Origin: Acidobacteriota bacterium
Lineage (GTDB): Bacteria; Acidobacteriota; JAAYUB01
NCBI GenBank assembly: GCA_018001935.1
Contig: JAGNHB010000003.1
Span: 56,975-120,974, forward strand
Length of the DNA: 64,000 nucleotides
Direction: 5' to 3'
The translations under genes and the position numbers were made by a program. Shown one piece after another: positions 1-8,717 of this stretch; the stretch's first letter is position 1; the number at the start of each line of letters is the position of its first letter. The notes under the pieces are model-generated. The model was not told where the DNA came from and searched no databases. It worked only from the letters and a program-made list of their open reading frames with translations.

Positions 1-282
1 GTAGGCGACGGCCTTGAAGGCGGTCGGGCCGCCGGGCGCCGTCGCCACCGTCAGCGCCGCCACGTGCATGATGGTGAAGAAGAGGGCGGCGACGTAGAAC
101 TTGGCGTAGCCGAACTTGAACCGGTCCGCCTGGAATTCCTCGCCGCAGGCGTACGGGTCGTATTTCCCGGGCTCCGGCTTCCCCTTCGGGGCGATGAGCT
201 TGCCGAAGAGGTACAGGACCCCGGCGACGACCATGAAGATCAGGAACGCGACGGGCGGTGAAAGCAGGATGTTGATATCCAT
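1..282 (-). CDS. nuoA: NuoA-like complex I subunit (partial)
   Basis: The reading frame starts at an ATG at 282 and runs off the left edge, so only the first 94 residues are visible. It is a small membrane protein of the complex I chain 3 (NuoA) family: an N-terminal transmembrane helix (about residues 9-28), a loop with the family-like KYDPYACGEE segment, where a Cys follows Pro-Tyr, then a second helix from about residue 63. NuoA helps build the proton-pumping membrane arm next to the quinone site. It lies 3 bp after the nuoK-like stop codon, so it is the last visible gene of the membrane-arm operon. The family call is fairly secure. Whether the enzyme is a true NADH dehydrogenase or a related ferredoxin- or hydrogenase-linked complex cannot be told here. 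Confidence 0.75.
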   Translation of the reverse strand, partial: MDINILLSPPVAFLIFMVVAGVLYLFGKLIAPKGKPEPGKYDPYACGEEFQADRFKFGYAKFYVAALFFTIMHVAALTVATAPGGPTAFKAVAY

Positions 283-285
283 GGC

Positions 286-594
286 TTACCCCTTCAGCTT
301 GGATTGGAGTCGGATGTCGAGGGAACCGTAAATCTTGTGGGCCACCACCACGATCCCGATCATGACCGCCGCCAGGATGGTCTCGATGATGATGAAGGTC
401 ACCAGGATCGGCTGGATGAGGTCCACGTTCATGCGGTGGATCCCCCCGGCCAGGAGGAGCAGGGTGATGCCCTTGGAGATCACCTCCACCCCCAGCATGA
501 TCCGGATGAGGTTCCGGTACCCGAAGAGGAAGTAGACCCCGATCATGAAGATCAAGAGCCCCGCGAAAATGAACATCACGACGGTGTTACTCAT
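286..594 (-). CDS. nuoK: NuoK-like complex I subunit
   Basis: A 102-residue protein with three predicted membrane helices, the usual NuoK/MnhC size. The second helix carries GVEVISKGITLLL, which contains the conserved membrane-buried Glu of the family. The third helix holds FIIIETILAAVMIGI with the second conserved Glu. These acidic residues form the proton path linking the quinone site to the antiporter subunits. The start overlaps the end of the nuoJ-like gene by 8 bp and the stop lies just before the nuoA-like start, so the three are surely co-transcribed and probably translationally coupled. The related MnhC/MrpC antiporter subunits are an alternative, but the neighbours favour a complex I-type assembly. 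Confidence 0.85.
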   Translation of the reverse strand: MSNTVVMFIFAGLLIFMIGVYFLFGYRNLIRIMLGVEVISKGITLLLLAGGIHRMNVDLIQPILVTFIIIETILAAVMIGIVVVAHKIYGSLDIRLQSKLKG

Positions 595-1087
595 GTTTCC
601 TCCCCGCGGCCGTGCGCTTGAAGATGGCCAGGACGGCGAACACCCCGGCCAGGATCAGGCTGATCTGTCCCAGGATGTCGGTGGTGCGCGTGACCCAGAA
701 GATGTTGCGGAACCCCCCCGTGGCCTCCCCGGCCACCATCCCCGGGATGACGTTCTTCACGATCAGCTTCACGAGGAAGAAGTCCAGCCCGAGGAAGAGC
801 AGCAGAAACGCCGGGAGGAACGCGATGGCGACGCGCGACTCCGCCTTCTGGTCGGAGTCCTTGGTGAGGCTGACGGTGGAGACGAACAGCACCGTGATGA
901 GCCCCGCGCAGACGCTCAACTCGAAGACGGCGGCCATCCGGGCCCCCTGGAGGAACATGATCACCGACAGCACCACGCTCGCCAGGGCCAGGCAGACGGC
1001 CGCCCGGAGCAGGTCCTTGACCAGGCCGATGGCGATCACCAGGAGGACCAGGAGCACCACCAGCGCGTACAATCCGTATAGCATCAT
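587..1087 (-). CDS. nuoJ: NuoJ-like complex I subunit
   Basis: A 166-residue protein with about five membrane helices, matching the NuoJ (ND6) family in length and layout. The third helix region, AAVFELSVCAGLITVLF, corresponds to the NuoJ segment containing the pi-bulge helix, whose rotation gates proton transfer. A loop with charged residues (KDSDQKAESR) follows, and the protein ends in a basic cytoplasmic tail. The first two codons are both Met. The gene lies 1 bp from the upstream antiporter gene's stop and overlaps nuoK by 8 bp. NuoJ is poorly conserved, so the assignment leans on gene order (antiporter, J, K, A) as well as topology. Confidence 0.75.
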   Translation of the reverse strand: MMLYGLYALVVLLVLLVIAIGLVKDLLRAAVCLALASVVLSVIMFLQGARMAAVFELSVCAGLITVLFVSTVSLTKDSDQKAESRVAIAFLPAFLLLFLGLDFFLVKLIVKNVIPGMVAGEATGGFRNIFWVTRTTDILGQISLILAGVFAVLAIFKRTAAGRKHE

Positions 1088-1088
1088 C

Positions 1089-2531
1089 TCAGTTTCCTCC
1101 CAGGAGGGATTTGACCGCGGGCGAGATGAGACCGCTCACGACCGGGGAGAAGAAGAGCCCCACGAGGAGGCACTCCGCGGCCAGCAGGATCATCGCCAGC
1201 GACATGGCCGCCGGGACCTCCTTGATGTCCTTCCACCGGACGTTCAACTTGCCGAAGAACACCTTCCGCTGGATGATCAGGAAGTAGCCCAGGGTGAAGA
1301 TGCTCATCACGATGGCCAGGAAGGCCACCCCGAACATCTTCGCCTGCACGGCGCCCATGATGATGAAGAGTTTGCTCCAGAAACCGTTGAACGGCGGGAT
1401 CCCGGCGATGGAGAGGGCCCCGACGGCGTTGGTGATGCCGGTGACCCGCATGCGGCCCTCGAGCCCGCCCATCTCGTTCATGTCGCGGGTGTGCATCCGG
1501 AACTGCAGGGCGCCGCTGTTCAAGAAGAGGAGGGACTTGAACACCGCGTGGTTGAAGACGTGGAACAGGGCCCCGAGGATGGCCAGCTCGGTCCCGATGC
1601 CCAGGCCGAGGAGGATGTACCCGATCTGGCTGATGCTGGAGTAGGCCAGCATGCGCTTGATGTCGTCCTGGTAGTAGGCGATGACGGCCCCGGCCACCAT
1701 GGACAGCGCCCCGAGGACGAGGAAGATGTTGTGCATCTTCGCCGAGGGGGGGAAGATCCCGAAGAAGATCCGGATCAGCGCGTAGACGCCCGCCACCTTG
1801 ATCACGACGCCGCTCAGGATGGCGGAGACGGGGGCCGGGGCGGAGGGGTGCGCGTCCGGCAGCCAGGCGTGGAAGGGCATCATGGCCGCCTTCAGACCGA
1901 AGCCCGCGACGAAGAGGGCGGAGGCGAGCAGGAAGAGCACGTTGCCCTGACTCGTGGGGGTCTGGAGGAAGGTGTGCAGCTCGCTGAACTGGAAGGTCCC
2001 GGTGTTGAAGTAGACCAGGCTGAGCCCCACGAGGATCATGCCCGTGCCCACCACCGAGAGGAGCAGGTACTTCAGCGCCGACTCGATCCCGTCGTACTCG
2101 AGGTTGTACGCCACCAGGACGTAGGACGCGATGGACGCCACCTCCAGGTACACGTACAGGCTGAAGAGGTCGCGGACCAGCACCACCCCGTTCAGTCCCA
2201 GCAGCAGGATGAGAAAGAGGGCGTAGAACTTGGCCCGGCCCCCCAGGTGACCGATGTACTCGGTGGAGTACAGGAGGCAGGCGGCTCCCACGGTGGCGAT
2301 GATCACCAGGAAGAGCAGGCTCAGGCCGTCCAGGGTCAGGTGGATGCCGTGAAAGTTGTACGATAGCACCTGGCCGGCCAGGGGGATGTAGCTGATGGCC
2401 AGGGCCGACATCCCGATGCCGGCGATGACCGCGAGCATGTCGGCCAGGTACCGGTGCACCTTCGAGGCGAAGGGCATCAGGATGGCCGCTGCCAGCGGAA
2501 GGATCAGAAAATACACGATGTATCGTTCCAT
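1089..2531 (-). CDS. Complex I antiporter-type subunit (NuoN/NuoM-like)
   Basis: A 480-residue polytopic membrane protein of the proton-conducting transporter family shared by NuoL/M/N and Mrp antiporters, with about 14 helices. The conserved ion-path residues are visible: Glu130 in SLYVYLEVASIAS (helix 5), a Lys in GLKAAMMPFHAWLPDAHPSAP (helix 7 region), and a later motif SSISQIGYILLGL. It is the third antiporter-like gene of the operon and lies 32 bp downstream of the second. Its length and lack of a long C-terminal lateral helix fit NuoN or MrpD rather than NuoL. It should translocate protons (possibly Na+) across the inner membrane as part of the complex. Confidence 0.85.
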   Translation of the reverse strand: MERYIVYFLILPLAAAILMPFASKVHRYLADMLAVIAGIGMSALAISYIPLAGQVLSYNFHGIHLTLDGLSLLFLVIIATVGAACLLYSTEYIGHLGGRAKFYALFLILLLGLNGVVLVRDLFSLYVYLEVASIASYVLVAYNLEYDGIESALKYLLLSVVGTGMILVGLSLVYFNTGTFQFSELHTFLQTPTSQGNVLFLLASALFVAGFGLKAAMMPFHAWLPDAHPSAPAPVSAILSGVVIKVAGVYALIRIFFGIFPPSAKMHNIFLVLGALSMVAGAVIAYYQDDIKRMLAYSSISQIGYILLGLGIGTELAILGALFHVFNHAVFKSLLFLNSGALQFRMHTRDMNEMGGLEGRMRVTGITNAVGALSIAGIPPFNGFWSKLFIIMGAVQAKMFGVAFLAIVMSIFTLGYFLIIQRKVFFGKLNVRWKDIKEVPAAMSLAMILLAAECLLVGLFFSPVVSGLISPAVKSLLGGN

Positions 2532-2563
2532 AGCCTACCTCGCAGAAATCTCCGGACGTTGCC

Positions 2564-4381
2564 TCATTTCAGGAACAGCAGGGCCGCCACCAGCAGGAAG
2601 CCGACGAGGACCCAGGACAGGTAATGACTGTACACTCCGCTGTGGATCCCGCTCAGCATGGGGCGGGTCAGGCCGCGGCCCGCGGCGATCAGCCAGTCGA
2701 ACACGGGGTCGACGAGCCGTTCGAAGTACTTGAACACGACGTTCGCGATCCACTGGACCACGTTCAGGCCGATCTCGTAGGCGTCGAACCGCTTGGCCTC
2801 GGCCAGCTCGTAGGCCCGGCCCAGGGCGGGGGACGTCCGGAGGTTGTCGAAAGTCTTGTGCACCCCCTCGCCCGACCGGCGCAGGGCGAAGAAGAGGAAG
2901 GCGCCGAACAGGTAGATGGCGAAGGAGGCCACGGTCACGGGGGAGAAGTGCCAGACGTTGAGGATCCACTCGTAGCTCTCGTGCCCGAGGAGCTGGTTGA
3001 AGAGGGAGGCGAAGGTGGTCATGAGCGAGCCGGTGAACAGGGCCGCCGCACCCAGGACGAGGACCGGGATGACCTGGGGGAAGGGCGCGTCGGTGTTTTC
3101 CTTGTCCCGCCGGTTGGCGAGGAGCACGCCCGCCATCTTGCAGAAGACGGCCACCATGAGGATGGCGCCGATCCACAGCAGGATGAACATCAGGTACTGG
3201 TGGCGCTCCAGCAGAGCCTCGAGGATCAGGTCCTTCGCGATGAAGCCGCCGGTGGGCGGCAGGGAGGTGGCGGCGGCGAAGGCCATCAGGAAGCCGAAGG
3301 TGGTGAGGGGCATCATCCGCCGGCGGTTCTCGATCCGCTCCAGGGACGCGCCGCCCGCCTCGGTCTCGAGGTTCCCGGCGCAGAAGAACATGGTGGACTT
3401 GTAGACCGCGTGGGTGAGCATGTACATGAGGGCGCCCGCCACGCCCGCGATCTCGGAGGTCGCCATGCCGACCACCATGAAGCCCACCGGGCAGATGGCG
3501 GTCAGGGCCAGCACCTTCTTGAAGTTCCGCTCCACGAGGGCGGGGACGATGGACACGAACACCGTGGCCGCGCCGAAGACGTACATCACCGCGCGGGCGT
3601 TGGCGTCGAGGGCGAACATGTTGAAGGTGACCTGGTAGAGGAAGTAGATCCCCAGGATCTTCTCCATGGACCCGGGCAGCAGGGCGAAGCCGGGCGCGGG
3701 CATGGCTTCGGCCGCGTCGGGGATCCAGGTGTGGAAGGGGAACATCCCCGCCTTGGCCCCGGCGCCGAGGAAGATCAGCAGGAAGGAGACGAACGCCCCG
3801 AAGGAGGAGCAGACGTGGACGTGGCCGTCGAAGCCCGTGGTGTTCCCAATGGCGAGGTAGAGCATGAGCCCCAGGATCATCAGGAAGTCGCTGGCGCCGC
3901 CGATGATCAACGCCTTGCGGGCCACGGGCTCGGCCGTCTCGCCGCCGCTGTGGATGACGGCGTAAAGGGCCACCAGGAAAACCTCCCAGGCCACCAGGAG
4001 GATCAGCACGTTGTCGGTGAGGATGACGGCGGCGCTGGCGGAGAAGGCCAGGAGGGAGAAGCTCAGGAACAGGGTCGGGCGGGCCACCCGGGTGATGAAG
4101 CGGAGCATGTAGATGCCGCCCATCAACTGGAAGAGGAAACAGAACATCAGCAGGGCGACCTTCCAGGGCGTCAGGCTGAATTCCAGGCGGAACGGGCCGA
4201 CCCAGTCGTAGACGAAGCCGACCCCGGATTTGGAGATCAACGGGGCGAAGGCCGCGAGGGCGGCGGTCACGCCAAGCAGGGAGAACATGGCGGCCAGGAT
4301 GGAGTTCCGCCGCAGGAGGGGAACCAGCAGGAAGGCGACGGCCAACGGGATCAGGATGGGGAACAGGAGGTTTATTTGCAT
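2564..4381 (-). CDS. Complex I antiporter-type subunit (NuoL-like, with C-terminal extension)
   Basis: A 605-residue membrane protein of the same family. Glu133 in LLVAWEVFLVALY and the FPFHTWIPDAAEAMPAP segment mark the central antiporter core. After about residue 460 it continues into an amphipathic region and a final membrane helix, the layout of the NuoL lateral arm, which ties the antiporter subunits together. I place the start at 4381, where the ATG lies inside the last codons of the upstream gene (10-bp overlap). A much longer upstream open frame exists but is antisense or out-of-frame background. The overlap implies coupled translation and equal stoichiometry with its neighbour. Confidence 0.85.
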   Translation of the reverse strand: MQINLLFPILIPLAVAFLLVPLLRRNSILAAMFSLLGVTAALAAFAPLISKSGVGFVYDWVGPFRLEFSLTPWKVALLMFCFLFQLMGGIYMLRFITRVARPTLFLSFSLLAFSASAAVILTDNVLILLVAWEVFLVALYAVIHSGGETAEPVARKALIIGGASDFLMILGLMLYLAIGNTTGFDGHVHVCSSFGAFVSFLLIFLGAGAKAGMFPFHTWIPDAAEAMPAPGFALLPGSMEKILGIYFLYQVTFNMFALDANARAVMYVFGAATVFVSIVPALVERNFKKVLALTAICPVGFMVVGMATSEIAGVAGALMYMLTHAVYKSTMFFCAGNLETEAGGASLERIENRRRMMPLTTFGFLMAFAAATSLPPTGGFIAKDLILEALLERHQYLMFILLWIGAILMVAVFCKMAGVLLANRRDKENTDAPFPQVIPVLVLGAAALFTGSLMTTFASLFNQLLGHESYEWILNVWHFSPVTVASFAIYLFGAFLFFALRRSGEGVHKTFDNLRTSPALGRAYELAEAKRFDAYEIGLNVVQWIANVVFKYFERLVDPVFDWLIAAGRGLTRPMLSGIHSGVYSHYLSWVLVGFLLVAALLFLK

Positions 4382-5901
4382 GGGGTCATCTCCTCTCCGC
4401 GGGTCTCGACGTGAACAAGGGGTTTGACGGTGCCGGCGACCACCGGGGCGGTACACGCGGGCTTCCTCAGGGCCAGTCGCTCGAGGTCGGCCTTCTTGGC
4501 CAGCCGGTACGGGAACTGCAGCAGGACGCTGGTGACGATGGTGAGGGAGGCCAGGACGGTCACCACGCCCACCATCACGGGGGTCCCCTCGTGATGGGCT
4601 TCCCTGTCGCTCCGCGGCTTGCCCAGGAACATGTAGTGGAAGCTCTTGAGCATGTAGAGCAGCGTGATCACCGCCGTCAGGATGGCGAAGAGCGCGACGT
4701 ACTGGTGCCCGGACTCCAGCAGGCCCGAAATGACGAACCACTTGCAGAAGAAGCCGGCCATGGGCGGGATGCCGGCGATGGACAGCGCGCAGATCAGGTA
4801 GCACACGGCCGTGACCGGCATCTTCTTCAGGAGGCCCCCCATCTTCGTCATGTCCTTGGTGTGGGTGCCGTGCTCGATGATGCCGGCGCAGAGGAAGAGC
4901 CCGCCCTTGGCCAGGCCGTGGGCCAGGATGTAGAGGATGGCCCCCACGTAGCCGTCGCGGGAGAAGGCCGCCAGGCCGAGGAAGGTGTAGCCGATCTGGC
5001 TGACCGTGGAGTAGGCCAGCAGGCGCTTGATATTGGTCTCCATCAGGGCCGCGCAGGCCGAGACGAAGGCGCTCACCAGGGCCAGCACCAGGACCGCGGT
5101 CTGGAGCTGGTCGGAGATCTTCATGCCCATCAGGAACATCCGGGCAAAGCCGTACAAGCCGATCTTGACCAGGATGGCGGCGTGGAGCAGCGAGGTAATG
5201 GTGGAGGGCGCCACCCCGGCGTCCGGCAGCCAGGTGTGAAGCGGGAAGGAGGCGCTTTTACTGAAGATGCCGCAGAGGATCAGGAAGAGCGCGAGCCCGC
5301 CGATCTCCTTGCCGGCCAACTGGGCGATCTCGAAGGTCCCGTACTGGGCGAAGAGGAGGATGAACCCGAAGAGCATCAGCACCGCCCCGCCGAAGGTGAC
5401 CAGGAAGGCCTTGTCCGCCTTCCAGATGTAGTCCGCCTCGCGGTAGTAGCCGATCAACCGCCAGCAGGCCAGGGCCGAGATTTCCCAGAAGAGGTACAGG
5501 ATGATGAGGTTCCCCGAGAACACCAGGCCCATCATCGCCCCGAGGAAGAGGGTCACGATGAAGTAGTACTCCGGCTCGTTCTCGGTGTGCTCGATGTACC
5601 CCAGGGAGTAGATGGCGATGAGCAGGGCGAGGAGGGACGAGGCGAAGCACATGAATGCCGCCAGCGCGTCCAGGGTGATCGTGAAGTTGATCGGTCCCCA
5701 GATCGGGAAGCTCCTCGTGAACATTTCGCCATTCAGGGCCGGCTGAAGGAGGAACCAGGTCATGACGTGGGTGGTGCCGAGCAGGGCCACCGACAGGTAG
5801 CCCGTCGCCTTGCGCTTCCCCAGCCAACCCAGGACCGGAATCATCAGGGATCCCAGAAGCGGGATCATGATGATTTTCAATACATGCGCCTGAAAATCCA
5901 T
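4372..5901 (-). CDS. Complex I antiporter-type subunit (NuoL/NuoM-like)
   Basis: A 509-residue polytopic protein and the first gene of the membrane-arm operon. Conserved features are Glu140 in ILYLFWEISALACWRLIGYY, the Lys-rich half-channel segment SASFPLHTWLPDAGVAPS, and YSTVSQIGYTFLGL. A hydrophilic tail of about 45 residues follows the last helix. The ATG at 5901 follows GAGG at a suitable distance and sits about 39 nt downstream of the predicted transcription start of a consensus promoter. With the two following antiporter genes it supplies the three antiporter modules expected for a complex I-like enzyme. Exact equivalence to NuoL or NuoM is uncertain. Confidence 0.85.
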   Translation of the reverse strand: MDFQAHVLKIIMIPLLGSLMIPVLGWLGKRKATGYLSVALLGTTHVMTWFLLQPALNGEMFTRSFPIWGPINFTITLDALAAFMCFASSLLALLIAIYSLGYIEHTENEPEYYFIVTLFLGAMMGLVFSGNLIILYLFWEISALACWRLIGYYREADYIWKADKAFLVTFGGAVLMLFGFILLFAQYGTFEIAQLAGKEIGGLALFLILCGIFSKSASFPLHTWLPDAGVAPSTITSLLHAAILVKIGLYGFARMFLMGMKISDQLQTAVLVLALVSAFVSACAALMETNIKRLLAYSTVSQIGYTFLGLAAFSRDGYVGAILYILAHGLAKGGLFLCAGIIEHGTHTKDMTKMGGLLKKMPVTAVCYLICALSIAGIPPMAGFFCKWFVISGLLESGHQYVALFAILTAVITLLYMLKSFHYMFLGKPRSDREAHHEGTPVMVGVVTVLASLTIVTSVLLQFPYRLAKKADLERLALRKPACTAPVVAGTVKPLVHVETRGEEMTPCK

Positions 5902-5946
5902 AATTTATGCCTCGGGTGAATTGTGGGTTCCGCCTCGTAAGGGCGG

Positions 5947-5975
5947 ATTATAGCGGCGATTCAAGGGATTGTCAA
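5947..5975 (-). promoter_or_regulatory. Consensus sigma-70 promoter of the membrane-arm operon
   Basis: On the minus strand TTGACA (5970-5975) and TATAAT (5947-5952) are both perfect consensus hexamers separated by 17 bp. Transcription should begin near 5940, about 39 nt before the first antiporter start codon. Such a perfect promoter suggests strong constitutive expression. Confidence 0.9.
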
Positions 5976-5987
5976 CCGGGGGGTGAG

Positions 5988-6019
5988 AAAAAAACGGCGC
6001 GCCGGCGGGGCCGGCGCGC
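5988..6019 (-). terminator. Rho-independent terminator after the DUF4412-like gene
   Basis: On the minus strand a perfect 10-bp GC-only stem (6010-6019 pairing with 5997-6006) with a 3-nt loop is followed, after CG, by a run of seven T (5988-5994). It lies 27 bp beyond the stop codon at 6046 and separates the nuoD-nuoE unit from the membrane-arm operon. Confidence 0.93.
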
Positions 6020-6045
6020 GCGGGCAACGGAAGGTTTCGGACGGG

Positions 6046-6780
6046 TCAGCGGCCGCCCTTCTGCATCATCTTCATGAAGTCGAGGGGCTCCGACTTGAAG
6101 CCGGCGGGCGGGTCGAAGACGGCGGCGGGGATCGGCTTGTTCTCCACCTTCAGCAGCTTGGTGGTCCCGCGCATCGCGGAGCCCATGACCTCCATCGCCA
6201 TCTCGGACTCCACGGGGAAGCCGGCGTCGATGGATTTCATCTTGTCCATCATCTGCTTCATGGACGGGTTGGACGACATCATGGTGGCGCTCATCTCGAA
6301 GTAGTCCCCGAAGGGGATCTTGATGTCCTTGGTGCACCACATGGTCATCGTCATCTTCATGTTCACCATGCCGCCGGAAAGGGTCAGGACCACCTTTTCG
6401 CAGTTGTAGCCCGACACCTGCCGGGTTTCGCCGGTCTTCTTGACGTCCACGTCGAAGGTCATCATGGACATCATCTGGGCGAACTCGGGGGGGAACTGGA
6501 GGGGCAGGTCGGCCACCTGGTAGGTCTTCGCGGCGCGGTCGACGATGTACATCTTCTTGAGGTCGAGGCGGACGATCACGTCATTGCCCTCGCCCTGCAT
6601 GGCCATCTTTCCCGTCTCCATGTAGATCTTGTCGATGGTGTTCTTCTCGGGGCTGTTCTGCCCCATCATGGTGAAGGCGTCCATGTGGTTCTGCTGCTCG
6701 ATGTAAACGCCCGCGGCGGCAGCCCCGGAGAGAGCGAGGACGGCCGCGGCCGCCAGGATGATCTTGCCAAAGGAACGCAT
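6046..6780 (-). CDS. Secreted DUF4412-like protein
   Basis: A 244-residue exported protein. Residues 1-22 (MRSFGKIILAAAAVLALSGA) form a signal peptide. The rest is Met-rich and resembles the DUF4412 family of periplasmic proteins of unknown function: a beta-rich fold with repeated short strands such as VIVRLDLKKMYIVD and GYNCEKVVLTLSGGM. The start at 6780 is fixed by a strong AGGAGG seven bases upstream. It lies 8 bp after nuoE and is closed by a terminator, so it is co-transcribed with nuoD-nuoE. Whether that placement has a functional meaning is unknown. The high Met content could reflect metal binding, but no clear metal motif is visible. Confidence 0.7.
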   Translation of the reverse strand: MRSFGKIILAAAAVLALSGAAAAGVYIEQQNHMDAFTMMGQNSPEKNTIDKIYMETGKMAMQGEGNDVIVRLDLKKMYIVDRAAKTYQVADLPLQFPPEFAQMMSMMTFDVDVKKTGETRQVSGYNCEKVVLTLSGGMVNMKMTMTMWCTKDIKIPFGDYFEMSATMMSSNPSMKQMMDKMKSIDAGFPVESEMAMEVMGSAMRGTTKLLKVENKPIPAAVFDPPAGFKSEPLDFMKMMQKGGR

Positions 6781-6788
6781 TTTTCCTC

Positions 6789-7283
6789 CTAAAGTGGGTT
6801 TGGTTTCGTTTTCAGCGTGTCGAGAACGGCGTCGATCTTCTCCGCCGTGAGGTCGGGGTAAAACTCCCCGTTGATCTGCATGACGGGCGCATGGTCGCAC
6901 ATGCCCAGGCACTCGACCCCCGTCAGGGTGAAGAGCCCGTCGGGTGTCGTCTCCCCCAGGCGGATCCCGAGCCGGCTTTCCAGGTGCGCCCGGAGGTCTT
7001 CGCTCCCCCGCAGCCAGCAGGAGAGGTTCCTGCAGAGGAAGATGTGGTGGCGGCCCACGGGTTTCTCGTTGAACATGAAATAAAAGGTGACGACTTCCCG
7101 CACCCGCTCCGGCGGGACCTCCAGCGCCTCGGCCAGGGCGTCCGCCAGGGTGTCGGGGACGTGTCCCCAGCGGGCCTGGACCGCGTAGAGGGCGGGGATC
7201 AGGGCGCTCGAGCCCAGGGGGAAGCGCTGCCGGAGGGCGGCGATTTCCTGGCGGAGGTCGTCGGGGAGCACGGCGGTGTTCAT
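6789..7283 (-). CDS. nuoE: NADH-quinone oxidoreductase 24-kDa subunit (NuoE-like)
   Basis: A 164-residue protein with a helical N-terminal half (about 1-75) and a thioredoxin-like ferredoxin half. The four ligands of the [2Fe-2S] cluster are visible as CRNLSC and, about 35 residues later, CLGMC. That spacing is typical of NuoE and of HoxE/HydA-type homologues. NuoE sits beside the flavin subunit NuoF, and no nuoF gene is in this window. The ATG overlaps the nuoD stop in an ATGA arrangement, so the two are translationally coupled. The presence of a NuoE suggests the complex takes electrons from NADH. Confidence 0.9.
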   Translation of the reverse strand: MNTAVLPDDLRQEIAALRQRFPLGSSALIPALYAVQARWGHVPDTLADALAEALEVPPERVREVVTFYFMFNEKPVGRHHIFLCRNLSCWLRGSEDLRAHLESRLGIRLGETTPDGLFTLTGVECLGMCDHAPVMQINGEFYPDLTAEKIDAVLDTLKTKPNPL

Positions 7284-8641
7284 CGGTCCAGTTCTCCCCC
7301 GATCATGTTCACGCTCCCGAAGGTGACGATGAGGTCGGCGATCATGTGCCCCGGGAGGAGTTCCTCCAGGGCCGCCATGATGACGAAGCAGGGGGAGTGG
7401 ACCCGGACCCTCCAGGGGCGGCCCGTCCCGTTGCTCACCACGTAGAACCCGAGTTCCCCGTTGGCGCCTTCCACCGCGGCGTAGGCGTCGCCGGCCGGCG
7501 GCTGGATCCCCTGGTTCTCCATGACCAGCATGAAGTGGTTCATGAGGCCCTCGATGCTGCCGTAGGTCTTCCCGAGCGGCGGCATGGCCACCGGCGGGCC
7601 GCCCGCGATCACCGCGGCCTTGTGCTCCGCACCCTGCCCCTCGAGGTTCGGGGACAATTTCGCCTCGCAGTGGATCAGGCCGGCGGTGCGGGCGTGCTTG
7701 GCCGCGTCCACCATGGCCGCGGCGTCCAGGTACTCCGCGGGCACCGGCGTCCGAACCCCGCCGGCCGTCATCTGGTCGAAGCACTGCTCGCAGATGCGGA
7801 TGGACTGCTCCATCTCCGCCATCCGGACCCGGTACCGGTCGTAGTTGTCCCCGGCCTCGCCGGTGGGGACCTCGAACTGCACCCGGTCGTAGACGGCGTA
7901 GGGCTCGGCCTTCCGGAGGTCGTGGGCCACCCCCGTGGACCGGAGCCAGGGCCCCATCATCCCGTAGTCCAGGGCCAGCTCCCGGGTGATGGGGCAGGTC
8001 CCCCGGAAGCGGTCGAAGAAGATCCGGTTCTTCGTGAGGAGCTGGTCGGTCTCCTTCAGAAGGGCGCGGATTATCTTGAAGCATTCCCGTGCCTTGGCGG
8101 CGAACCCTTCGGGCAGGTCGGCCCGGACGCCGCCCACCCGGCCGTAGGACACGGTGACCCGGGCGCCGGTGACGTCCTCGATGAGTTCGTAGGCGTGTTC
8201 GCGGGCCTGCATGAAGTACAGGAAGGCGGTGAAGGCGCCCACCTCCATGGCGGAGGCGCCGACGCAGGTCAGGTGGTCGGCCAGGCGGGAGATCTCCCCC
8301 AGGACGACGCGGATGTACTCGGCCCGCTCGGGCGGCCGGACCCCCAGGAGCTTCTCCACCGCCATGCAGTAGCCGAAGTTGTTCAGCAACGGGGAGACGT
8401 AGTTGAGCCGGTCTGTGTAGGGCATCACGCCATTCCAGCTCACGTGCTCGGCGTCCTTCTCGAAGGCGCGGTGCAGGTAGCCGATCTCCACCTCGGCCTT
8501 CCGGATGGTCTCGCCGTCCAGGTCCACGTTGATGCGGATGATGCCGTGCATGGCGGGATGAGACGGCCCGATGTTCAGGAGGAAGCTCTGACGGCTCCCG
8601 TCCTCCGAGGTCTCGATGGGGGTGAGGGGCGGCTGCTGCAT
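7280..8641 (-). CDS. nuoD: NADH-quinone oxidoreductase 49-kDa subunit (NuoD-like)
   Basis: A 453-residue protein of the NuoD / [NiFe]-hydrogenase large-subunit family. The N-terminal motif LLNIGPSHPAMHG matches the quinone-site beta hairpin GPxHPxxHG, where the His contacts quinone. GYLHRAFEK, FDRFRGTCPITRELAL and the C-terminal DLIVTFGSVNMIGGELDR also follow NuoD. The N- and C-terminal CxxC pairs that hold the NiFe centre of hydrogenases are absent, so it is a complex I subunit and not a hydrogenase. The start at 8641 agrees with the family N-terminus and the promoter 34 bp upstream. A longer open frame reaches back into repeat DNA and is rejected. Confidence 0.93.
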   Translation of the reverse strand: MQQPPLTPIETSEDGSRQSFLLNIGPSHPAMHGIIRINVDLDGETIRKAEVEIGYLHRAFEKDAEHVSWNGVMPYTDRLNYVSPLLNNFGYCMAVEKLLGVRPPERAEYIRVVLGEISRLADHLTCVGASAMEVGAFTAFLYFMQAREHAYELIEDVTGARVTVSYGRVGGVRADLPEGFAAKARECFKIIRALLKETDQLLTKNRIFFDRFRGTCPITRELALDYGMMGPWLRSTGVAHDLRKAEPYAVYDRVQFEVPTGEAGDNYDRYRVRMAEMEQSIRICEQCFDQMTAGGVRTPVPAEYLDAAAMVDAAKHARTAGLIHCEAKLSPNLEGQGAEHKAAVIAGGPPVAMPPLGKTYGSIEGLMNHFMLVMENQGIQPPAGDAYAAVEGANGELGFYVVSNGTGRPWRVRVHSPCFVIMAALEELLPGHMIADLIVTFGSVNMIGGELDR

Positions 8642-8674
8642 GTGACCATCCGCGGCGAACCGCGCCGCGGGCGC

Positions 8675-8704
8675 AGTATGCCAGAGTTGCGGGGCCGCGG
8701 TCAA
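8675..8704 (-). promoter_or_regulatory. Sigma-70-like promoter of nuoD-nuoE
   Basis: Minus strand: TTGACC (8699-8704), an 18-bp spacer, then CATACT (8675-8680). It is five of six for the -35 and four to five of six for the -10. The predicted start is close to 8668, giving a leader of about 27 nt before the nuoD ATG. Confidence 0.65.
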
Positions 8705-8717
8705 GGGAGAAGGAGAA

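Noticed and set aside
2624..4414. Very long plus-strand open frames antisense to the complex I genes (and similar ones elsewhere, e.g. 23932-27333)
   Set aside because: High G+C removes stop codons from antisense frames. Their translations are low-complexity Gly/Asp/His/Arg strings, and the minus-strand genes have clear families and signals.
7280..8641. [NiFe]-hydrogenase large subunit
   Set aside because: The terminal CxxC metal-binding pairs are missing and the quinone-site GPSHPAMHG motif is present, so NuoD is the better call.
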